Origin: JAZLJD01 sp045617725
GTDB taxonomy: Bacteria > Bacillota > Clostridia > Lachnospirales > Lachnospiraceae
DNA: 10,781 bases
NCBI GenBank assembly: GCA_045617725.1
Contig: JAZLJD010000044.1
Span: 1-10,781, forward strand
Direction of reading: 5' to 3'
Below are positions 6,301-10,781 of this stretch, piece after piece. The first letter of the stretch is position 1, and each line of letters starts with the position of its first letter. The position numbers and the translations under genes are program-made. Under the pieces are notes generated by a model, which worked only from the letters and a program-made list of their open reading frames with translations, did not search any database and was not told the origin of the DNA.

Positions 6301-7978
6301 GGCGCACCTCCTTTGCAGGAATCGTGCTATGAGAAAGCAGAGCATTTTCCTCCGTTGCGATTCTGGTATGGCCGCCCATATATCTTAATATGCGTCCGGT
6401 AAGTGCCGGCAGGATTGTAAGTTCTGCCGCTGCATCAAAGGCGGGATTCGTTGCGGAGCCAAAAAGTTCCAGGAACTGGGAAACCTGCTCCTCATCCCAG
6501 TGTATTCCGGGTATTGTCACATCGTAAGTAATAGATTGACTACTTCGGTCATAGCCCAAAATAAACTCTGCCACGCCGCCTTTTAAGTAATTTTCGGCGT
6601 AATAAATCAGAATGTAGGCAAACTGTGCAATACGCTCAAAATCACCGCGAAGCATCTTGGGAACATCGCCTTCCATCTTAAACATAATACGGGATGAATC
6701 CATTGCCTCCGCACGGATATACGTACGGATTGCCATAATCAGATCCTCCGTTAAAAACTCACTTTCATTCAGGGTGAAGGTTCCTTTTTGCAACTTATCA
6801 AGCGTCTCCACATCCCTCATCAGTCGCTCAAGACCCTTCGTATAACGCAGCGTCTGCTTCAGGAAGTCTCTGGACTTGGGCGGTATTACCAGCTTGCTCA
6901 GTTCATCGCACCGCTCATACAGCGTCTGAATCGGCTCCTCAAATTCCGTCGTCACCTGCAGGGCAAAATCGCTCTTGCTCTGCTCAAGATTCTCCTGTTG
7001 CTTAATAAAGAAATCCATCTTCTTAATATACGCTTTGGCTTCATACACAAAGAAGACACCCAAAACTACCTGCAGTGCCAAAAGCCATACCCAGCTCGCA
7101 AGAGCTTTCCAGATATCCAGGCCCACAAGGATATAGAAACCATATTCATTCTCTTTGCCGGAATAACGTACCATTCCGTCCGTTGTCACAAAAGGCCGTA
7201 CCGCTACACCCAGAGTATTCTCAGAAATAGGGAATTCCGAAGGCGGCATATCCTTCATTGCCGCATAAATGGAGTTGCCCTTTATGTCTGTCTCATGAAG
7301 TACGGAACCATGTGCCACCGGGAAAGCGGACGGCGCATAAACCGCAATCTCAATTCCGTCATTTGCATACTGATTCAATTGCGAATTCAACATGTCCAAA
7401 TTGATAATAACGGCAACGACCACGGAGGCATCCTCATTGGACACATATACGGCAGTACAATTCTCCTGTAAGGTTTCATCGAAATACATGTACACGATTG
7501 CGGGTTGCCCGGGCGTTTCCGATACAGTATTGAATACGGATTGATCCTTAATCTTACTATACGGATACAGTTGCCCGTCGAAGATGCAATTTGAGTAATC
7601 CACATCGTCTACCTGCAAAAGACAAGCTTTGAACATATTGTAGGAACCAATATATTCGCAGTATCGTTTCGAAAGCTTCCGATAATCTTCCGCTTGGGCG
7701 CCTTCCTTCTGTAGCCTGCACACTTCATCATAAAGTTGCTTCGTTACATTACTACCGTTCGTCAAAACGAACTCCGTCTGCTGTGTAGCATACTTCATTG
7801 CACTGTTTGACAGCTTCTGAACATGCTGTCCATCCACATACCAGGCGCCGGCAAAACCAAGTACAACAAAAAAAGCAATCAAAACATAGATGCTAATTAA
7901 CATCAACTGTTTATGACTGCCTTTATTCATAAAATTATTCTTTAATAGCTGTCGCACGTGTAATCCCTCTAGCCCCAT
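6293..7978 (-). CDS. Membrane sensor with degenerate histidine kinase core
   Basis: The 561-aa protein has a TM segment at about 24-46, a large extracytoplasmic region 47-290 (size fits a double-Cache sensor; five Cys at 87, 107, 119, 131, 174), and a TM at about 293-315. A kinase-like core follows. In the DHp-like stretch FALQVTTEFEEP (338-349) the phospho-acceptor position is T344 instead of His. In the ATPase-like part RGDFERIAQFAYILIYYAEN aligns with the N-box region but the Asn is Tyr; VTIPGIHW (487-494) replaces the G1 motif and lacks its Asp; the G2 glycines are lost, while RYMGGHTRI (532-540) is kept. It looks like a pseudokinase partner of the next gene, which overlaps it by 8 bp. 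Start is uncertain: numbering is from the ATG at 7978, but GTG at 7957 has AGAGGG 7 nt upstream and may be the true start. Confidence 0.82.
   Translation of the reverse strand: MGLEGLHVRQLLKNNFMNKGSHKQLMLISIYVLIAFFVVLGFAGAWYVDGQHVQKLSNSAMKYATQQTEFVLTNGSNVTKQLYDEVCRLQKEGAQAEDYRKLSKRYCEYIGSYNMFKACLLQVDDVDYSNCIFDGQLYPYSKIKDQSVFNTVSETPGQPAIVYMYFDETLQENCTAVYVSNEDASVVVAVIINLDMLNSQLNQYANDGIEIAVYAPSAFPVAHGSVLHETDIKGNSIYAAMKDMPPSEFPISENTLGVAVRPFVTTDGMVRYSGKENEYGFYILVGLDIWKALASWVWLLALQVVLGVFFVYEAKAYIKKMDFFIKQQENLEQSKSDFALQVTTEFEEPIQTLYERCDELSKLVIPPKSRDFLKQTLRYTKGLERLMRDVETLDKLQKGTFTLNESEFLTEDLIMAIRTYIRAEAMDSSRIMFKMEGDVPKMLRGDFERIAQFAYILIYYAENYLKGGVAEFILGYDRSSQSITYDVTIPGIHWDEEQVSQFLELFGSATNPAFDAAAELTILPALTGRILRYMGGHTRIATEENALLSHSTIPAKEVRHE
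6305..6314 (-). promoter_or_regulatory. Strong Shine-Dalgarno fixing the start at 6300
   Basis: AAAGGAGGTG lies 4 nt before the ATG at 6300, inside the end of the upstream sensor gene. The junction reads ATGAATGA, so start and upstream stop overlap by 8 bp, a layout that favours translational coupling and matched amounts of the two sensors. Confidence 0.85.
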
Positions 7979-8031
7979 ACGCGTTACAAGACCACCGAGG
8001 TATCCTTACGTCCCCCCTGAGATATGTCTCC

Positions 8032-8065
8032 AAAAGAAAAACACGTCTCGTTCCCGAATCGTGTT
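8032..8065 (-). terminator. Terminator-like hairpin in the sensor operon leader (possible attenuator)
   Basis: On the minus strand AACACG (8060-8065) pairs with CGTGTT (8040-8045). After an A-A mismatch, TTCG pairs with CGAG around a GGAA (GNRA-type) loop, and TTTCTTTT follows (8039-8032). It sits between the promoter at 8113-8141 and the sensor start at 7978. It would end read-through from the response regulator gene and also interrupt transcripts from the sensor promoter. Confidence 0.6.
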
Positions 8066-8087
8066 AATCTTCAACGCTCTTCCTTAT

Positions 8088-8109
8088 AAATGTGCTCCCC
8101 AGCACATTT
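8088..8109 (-). other. Perfect hairpin at predicted mRNA 5' end
   Basis: AAATGTGCT (8101-8109 on the minus strand) and AGCACATTT (8088-8096) form a perfect 9-bp stem with a GGGG loop. The predicted transcription start (about 8106) falls within its first bases, so the sensor mRNA would begin with this hairpin, as seen for 5'-stabilising structures. Confidence 0.6.
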
Positions 8110-8112
8110 TTG

Positions 8113-8141
8113 ATTATAGAGTGTCAATAGATGTATCGCAA
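8113..8141 (-). promoter_or_regulatory. Promoter of the sensor operon
   Basis: On the minus strand, TTGCGA (8136-8141), a 17-bp spacer and a perfect TATAAT (8113-8118). The -35 is imperfect, as expected for an activator-dependent promoter. A direct repeat lies immediately upstream. Predicted start is near 8106, with a leader of about 130-150 nt. Confidence 0.72.
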
Positions 8142-8147
8142 TACGGT

Positions 8148-8180
8148 TTTCGTATGTGGTCATTCCATTTCGTATGTGGT
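8148..8180. promoter_or_regulatory. Putative LytTR operator: 13-bp direct repeat
   Basis: TTTCGTATGTGGT occurs exactly at 8148-8160 and 8168-8180, a 20-bp period or about two helical turns. The repeats end 6 bp before the -35 of the sensor promoter and begin 12 bp after the response regulator stop codon. LytTR proteins are known to bind pairs of ~9-bp direct repeats about two turns apart, upstream of -35. Seven of nine positions of TTCGTATGT fit the published loose LytTR consensus by eye. The regulator encoded just upstream is the obvious candidate ligand. Confidence 0.65.
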
Positions 8181-8192
8181 GTTTTATATCAA

Positions 8193-8975
8193 TTATTGAT
8201 TACTCTTTTTTTCCTGTATCTGTTGCCTTATTTCCTTCTTGGAACGCCGTGGCAACTTGATTTCCGTCCGATTCTCCATGATGATGTAGTCATCGCCCAA
8301 TTCTACGATTTTGTCCACATTTACAAGGAAGCTCTGTCCGGTTCTGACAAAGCGTGTACCAATCTCATCCTCAATCTTCTTAAGCGGTGTCCAGGACTTG
8401 AAATCGCCCTTTTGTGTACGAATCATGCATACATGATCATAAACTTCCACGTAAATAATATCGCTGACGCACACCTTAACTTCCACATTGTCCCGCTGGG
8501 CCGTCAGCCACCTGGCCTGTCCGTTTTGCTCGGTCTGTGTATCCTCGTGCGCCGTATCATTTAACTTACGCGCCTGCAAAAGAAGATCTCGCTCTGAGTT
8601 CAGCGTGCCTATGCTGCGCTCCAAGGTACGTTTTACACGCCTTAGTACAATACGTGCATCAAAGGGCTTGGCGATAAAATCCTGCGCTCCAAGGTCAAAA
8701 CACTTGCTTTCAATATCCGGCGTACTCTGTGCGGTCAGGAAGATAACGGGGATTTCTGCGGTTTTTTCGTTCTTACGCAGGTTCTCCATTACCTCAAAGC
8801 CATTCATCCCCGGCATCAGGATATCAAGCAGAATCAGGTCAGCATCATTTTTGTCCAAATAGTTCAAGGCCATCTGCCCTGTTGTGACCGGAATCACATG
8901 GTATTCTTCCTCCAAAAGGCCTTCAACTATGGAAAGATTCGTTATTTCATCATCAACGGCTAGGATGGTTTTCAT
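8193..8975 (-). CDS. Response regulator, REC-LytTR
   Basis: The 260-aa cytosolic transcription regulator has an N-terminal receiver domain (about 1-120) with D8/D9, phospho-acceptor D51 (LILLDILMPGMNG), T81 and K103, all intact. A charged linker of about 40 residues, probably partly coiled-coil, joins it to a LytTR DNA-binding domain (about 163-255; IIYVEVYDHVCMIRT, FVRTGQSFLVNVDKI, LPRRSKKEI). Phosphorylation of D51 normally promotes dimerisation and DNA binding. The receiver looks closer to the PleD/RpfG-like type than to the AgrA/LytR type usually paired with LytTR; this is a judgement by eye. GAGGAA precedes the ATG, and only 2 bp separate it from the lspA stop, so it belongs to the greA-lspA transcript. 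No standard kinase is adjacent. Likely phospho-donor: the HPt or REC-bearing 642-aa sensor. Confidence 0.93.
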   Translation of the reverse strand: MKTILAVDDEITNLSIVEGLLEEEYHVIPVTTGQMALNYLDKNDADLILLDILMPGMNGFEVMENLRKNEKTAEIPVIFLTAQSTPDIESKCFDLGAQDFIAKPFDARIVLRRVKRTLERSIGTLNSERDLLLQARKLNDTAHEDTQTEQNGQARWLTAQRDNVEVKVCVSDIIYVEVYDHVCMIRTQKGDFKSWTPLKKIEDEIGTRFVRTGQSFLVNVDKIVELGDDYIIMENRTEIKLPRRSKKEIRQQIQEKKSNQ

Positions 8976-8977
8976 TT

Positions 8978-9496
8978 CTATTCCTCGTCTTCAATGGTTT
9001 TGATTTCCTTTTTGTCATCGAAATCGCTCTTGCAAATCAATATAATCAGTATCGGAACCGAGCAGGTAATGCATATGTCTGCCCAGTTAAATATAGCAAA
9101 ATCAATCACTTCAAAATAGATAAAGTCAACCACATAGGAATAACGGATTCGGTCAATCATATTGCCCGCAGCTCCGGCGGTCAAAAATGCCAATGTGATG
9201 CGCCAAAGATTATACTGCTTCGTTGCAGGAAGTTTTAGGTACAACCACACAATCGCAATGAGTGCCACCACCGTTATGATAAGAAGAAAAACCTGCTTTC
9301 CCTCAAGCATGGAAAAAGCACTTCCCGTATTCTCGCAGTAGAGCAGCTTCACCAGGTCCTTCTCATTATTCTTAAGCGGGATCAGTGTTACTCCCGGCTG
9401 TCCCTTCAAATAAAATACGGCCAGATACTTTGTTATGCGGTCGATTGCTACCATCACAATCAAAATCAAAATATCCCGTATAGCATTCTTCTTCAT
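8978..9496 (-). CDS. lspA: Lipoprotein signal peptidase (signal peptidase II)
   Basis: This 172-aa integral membrane aspartyl protease removes signal peptides from diacylglyceryl-modified prolipoproteins. Four hydrophobic segments are visible (about 8-29, 68-87, 98-112 and 140-156). Conserved motifs are ENTGSAFSML (55-64), GNMIDRI (111-117), VVDFI with catalytic D124, and NWAD with catalytic D140. Length is typical (150-175 aa). The hydrophilic C-terminal tail (SDFDDKKEIKTIEDEE) is acidic. GGAG lies about 9 nt before the ATG. It sits between greA (19-bp gap) and the response regulator (2-bp gap) in one apparent operon. Confidence 0.96.
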   Translation of the reverse strand: MKKNAIRDILILIVMVAIDRITKYLAVFYLKGQPGVTLIPLKNNEKDLVKLLYCENTGSAFSMLEGKQVFLLIITVVALIAIVWLYLKLPATKQYNLWRITLAFLTAGAAGNMIDRIRYSYVVDFIYFEVIDFAIFNWADICITCSVPILIILICKSDFDDKKEIKTIEDEE

Positions 9497-9515
9497 TTTA
9501 CTATCTCCACATTAA

Positions 9516-10019
9516 CTAATAATTACGAATTCGGTCATTGGAATCATCCGTGGATTTGTCAATCGCGCGAATAATCAGATAATACCCATCTCCCGGCTGG
9601 ATCTCAACATAGCAGCGGTCGCCCACTTTATGGCCCATCATTGCCTTGCCGATAGGGGATTCTATACTTACCAGTCCGTTAATCGTATCTACACGAACGG
9701 TCGTAACAATCTTAAAATCCTGAACCTCGTGATCATCTTCAAATTCTACGGTAATCGTATTGTTAATTCCAACCTCATCATCGGCGCTGCTGTCGTCGAC
9801 TACTCTGGCGGTCTTAATCATTCTTTCCAGGTAACGGATACGACTTTCGTTTTGGTTTTTGGCCCTTTTGGCTGCATGATATTCAAAATTCTCGGAAAGG
9901 TCGCCCTGCGCTCTGGCTTCTTTCAAAGCCTCCAGGCATTCCGTCCTGACAACGGTTTTGCGATGTTCTATTTCCTCCTGCATACGCTGTATGTCGTGTG
10001 CCGTCAACTGATCGTTCAT
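9516..10019 (-). CDS. greA: Transcription elongation factor GreA
   Basis: This 167-aa factor enters the secondary channel of RNA polymerase and stimulates cleavage of backtracked RNA. Residues about 8-75 form the N-terminal coiled coil; the tip carries GDLSENFEYHAAK with acidic D40 and E43, matching the functional Asp and Glu of GreA. Residues about 80-157 form the FKBP-like C-terminal domain with SPIGKAMMGHKVGD (121-134). It is slightly longer than usual (about 158 aa) because of a polar C-terminal tail (KSTDDSNDRIRNY). The ATG at 10019 has only a weak GTGAG ribosome site, but upstream in-frame starts would translate the 20-bp repeat and tRNA terminator, so they were rejected. It is first in the greA-lspA-regulator operon. 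Confidence 0.95.
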   Translation of the reverse strand: MNDQLTAHDIQRMQEEIEHRKTVVRTECLEALKEARAQGDLSENFEYHAAKRAKNQNESRIRYLERMIKTARVVDDSSADDEVGINNTITVEFEDDHEVQDFKIVTTVRVDTINGLVSIESPIGKAMMGHKVGDRCYVEIQPGDGYYLIIRAIDKSTDDSNDRIRNY

Positions 10020-10047
10020 GAATAATCTCACATTCTTACGCTTAATT

Positions 10048-10087
10048 TGGGACAAAATACACATCCTCGTGACAAAAGGAACGTCCA
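10048..10087. repeat. Degenerate ~20-bp repeat, two units, in greA leader
   Basis: TGGGACAAAATACACATCCT (10048-10067) and CGTGACAAAAGGAACGTCCA (10068-10087) belong to the same family as the units at 401-439 and 743-822. Here they form the first part of the predicted greA leader RNA. Confidence 0.6.
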
Positions 10088-10092
10088 CAAAA

Positions 10093-10098
10093 ATTATA
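10093..10098 (-). promoter_or_regulatory. -10 element of a greA operon promoter
   Basis: A perfect TATAAT on the minus strand at 10093-10098 gives a predicted start near 10086. The -35 position at 17 bp (10116-10121) reads TTCTCT, which is poor and lies in the tRNA terminator stem; TTGCAT is only 7 bp away. The promoter is therefore plausible but unusual. Confidence 0.5.
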
Positions 10099-10109
10099 CA
10101 CCAAAATGC

Positions 10110-10139
10110 AAAAAAAGAGAACCACTTACGTAGTTCTCT
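10110..10139 (-). terminator. Intrinsic terminator of the rRNA-tRNA cluster
   Basis: On the minus strand AGAGAACTAC pairs with GTGGTTCTCT (10130-10139 with 10116-10125, one G-U pair) around a GTAA tetraloop, followed by seven T (10110-10116). It begins 1 nt after the tRNA-Leu 3' end. Confidence 0.88.
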
Positions 10140-10140
10140 C

Positions 10141-10224
10141 TGCCGGCGACCCGAATCGAACGGGCACGATGTTGCCACCACGGGATTTTAAGTCCCGCGC
10201 GTCTACCAGTTCCGCCACGCCGGC
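10141..10224 (-). tRNA. tRNA-Leu (TAA)
   Basis: 84-nt class II tRNA. The acceptor stem is GCCGGCG/CGCCGGC with discriminator A. The anticodon stem is CGGGA/TCCCG around the loop CTTAAAA (anticodon TAA). A long variable arm (TGGTGGCAACATCG region) and T arm with GTTCGATTC are present. CCA is not encoded. It is the last tRNA of the cluster. Confidence 0.96.
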
Positions 10225-10248
10225 TCACACATACCTAAATATGTGAAA

Positions 10249-10321
10249 TGGGGCCTATAGGGCTCGAACCTATGACCCTCTGCTTGTAAGGCAGATGCTC
10301 TCCCAGCTGAGCTAAGACCCC
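10249..10321 (-). tRNA. tRNA-Val (TAC)
   Basis: 73-nt cloverleaf. The acceptor stem is GGGGTCT/AGGCCCC with one G-U pair and discriminator A. The anticodon loop is CTTACAA (TAC) in the stem CTGC/GCAG, and the T arm has GGTTCGAGCCC. CCA is not encoded. Confidence 0.96.
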
Positions 10322-10342
10322 GCATTAATTTATGAAGCTAAA

Positions 10343-10416
10343 CGACCCAGATCGGACTCGAACCGACGACCTTCGCCGTGACAGGGCGACGCTCTAACCA
10401 ACTGAGCCACTAGGCC
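10343..10416 (-). tRNA. tRNA-Asp (GTC)
   Basis: 74-nt cloverleaf. The acceptor stem is GGCCTAG/CTGGGTC with two G-U pairs, and the discriminator is G, an Asp identity base. The anticodon loop is CTGTCAC (GTC) in the stem TCGCC/GGCGA. CCA is not encoded. Confidence 0.96.
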
Positions 10417-10434
10417 TTATATAATATACTTTAG

Positions 10435-10508
10435 TGGACCTTCGGGGACTCGAACCCGGGACCGGACGGTTATGAGCCGTCTGCTCTAACCAACTGAGCT
10501 AAAGGTCC
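10435..10508 (-). tRNA. tRNA with CAT anticodon (Met or Ile2)
   Basis: 74-nt cloverleaf with acceptor GGACCTT/AAGGTCC and discriminator A. The anticodon loop is CTCATAA in the stem GACGG/CCGTC. It is not an initiator: the first acceptor pair is G-C, and the anticodon stem lacks three G-C pairs next to the loop. CAT may mean elongator Met or, if C34 is converted to lysidine by TilS, Ile2. The body resembles Firmicute Ile2 tRNAs from memory, but this was not tested. Confidence 0.92.
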
Positions 10509-10533
10509 AAACCCCTAACAGGTTTGAAAAAGA

Positions 10534-10605
10534 TGACTCCGACGGGAATTGAACCCGTGTTACCGCCGTGAAAGGGCGATGTCTTAACCTCTTGACCACG
10601 GAGCC
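10534..10605 (-). tRNA. tRNA-Glu (TTC)
   Basis: 72-nt cloverleaf. The acceptor stem is GGCTCCG/CGGAGTC with one G-U pair and discriminator A. The anticodon loop is CTTTCAC (TTC), and the T arm has GGTTCAATTCC. CCA is not encoded. Confidence 0.96.
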
Positions 10606-10630
10606 TTATTTGACCCTATAAATAGGAAAA

Positions 10631-10702
10631 CTCCCCGAGTAGGGCTCGAACCTACAACAACTCGGTTAACAGCCGAGTGCTCTACCATTGAGCTATCGAG
10701 GA
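10631..10702 (-). tRNA. tRNA-Asn (GTT)
   Basis: 72-nt cloverleaf. The acceptor stem is TCCTCGA/TCGGGGA with discriminator G. The anticodon loop is CTGTTAA (GTT) in the stem CTCGG/CCGAG. It is the first tRNA after the 23S rRNA end. Confidence 0.96.
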
Positions 10703-10762
10703 TTATTCAGTATACCCTGAAAATCGAATACATGAATTCTTTAACAACCATTCTAAACCAAC

Positions 10763-10781
10763 TAGGATAAGCCCTCGACCT
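10763..10781 (-). rRNA. 23S rRNA, 3' end only
   Basis: The minus strand begins at the window edge with AGGTCGAGGGCTTATCC, which matches the conserved extreme 3' end of clostridial 23S rRNA (typically ending AATAGGTCGAGGGCTTGACC). The exact 3' terminus (about 10763-10765) is estimated. Only about 19 nt are in the window, so the call rests on a short but distinctive motif and on the tRNA cluster that follows. Confidence 0.75.

Noticed and set aside
6301..6345. Upstream start at 6345 for the 642-aa sensor
   Set aside because: The added residues precede a very strong AAAGGAGGTG site placed for the ATG at 6300, and the longer form would overlap the upstream gene by over 50 bp.
8006..8074. TTG-initiated 22-codon leader peptide in the sensor leader
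   Set aside because: The ribosome site is only 4 nt from the TTG and the peptide has no run of one amino acid as in classical attenuators. It is kept as a note in the leader finding, not as a gene.
8088..8111. Plus-strand terminator (hairpin followed by TTTTT)
   Set aside because: No plus-strand gene leads into it; its position at the predicted minus-strand transcription start explains it better.
10020..10181. N-terminal extension of greA up to 10181
   Set aside because: It would translate the 20-bp repeat, the tRNA terminator and part of tRNA-Leu; known GreA proteins begin near the chosen Met.

Overview
The window looks like a chromosomal segment of an anaerobic, low-to-mid GC Firmicute of class Clostridia, most likely Lachnospiraceae. 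The grounds are the Shine-Dalgarno-led genes, a single-step meso-diaminopimelate dehydrogenase, REC/HPt sensor proteins of clostridial style, tRNA genes without encoded CCA, and a 23S rRNA 3' end followed by a tRNA cluster. This is an inference from gene content; no database was searched.

Layout. Positions 1-830 hold no convincing gene and are crowded with repeats: a 115-nt inverted-repeat structure at the edge, three ~100-bp tandem units, an array of short palindromic half-sites in alternating orientation about 31 bp apart, and degenerate 20-bp repeats. A minus-strand tRNA-Arg(ACG) follows (866-939) with a consensus promoter and a strong terminator. Divergent from it is a plus-strand YqeY-like gene (1127-1564). 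Everything else is on the minus strand. Read in the direction of transcription (right to left) it runs: the end of a 23S rRNA gene, six tRNAs (Asn, Glu, Met/Ile2, Asp, Val, Leu), a terminator, greA, lspA, a REC-LytTR response regulator, an intergenic promoter with a 13-bp direct repeat, two coupled membrane sensor proteins, a new promoter, ddh, and an AlkD-PHP fusion gene.

The most interesting part is 4372-8975. The response regulator lies 2 bp after lspA. Just beyond it is a perfect 13-bp direct repeat with a 20-bp period, directly upstream of a good sigma-A-type promoter. This is the geometry expected of a LytTR operator. That promoter drives two translationally coupled sensors that each look incomplete as kinases. 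The first (561 aa) keeps the outline of a histidine kinase core but has Thr in place of the phospho-acceptor His and a decayed ATP site. The second (642 aa) keeps the acceptor His, a complete receiver domain and an HPt domain, but has no ATPase domain. Their leader also contains a hairpin at the predicted 5' end and a terminator-like hairpin (possible attenuator). The picture is a phosphorelay without an obvious kinase, feeding a LytTR regulator that may control the sensors.

The neighbours point to housekeeping and the cell envelope: GreA rescues stalled transcription, LspA processes prolipoproteins, and Ddh makes meso-diaminopimelate for peptidoglycan and lysine. The last gene of the ddh operon fuses a DNA alkylation repair (AlkD-type) domain to a PHP phosphoesterase domain, an uncommon architecture.
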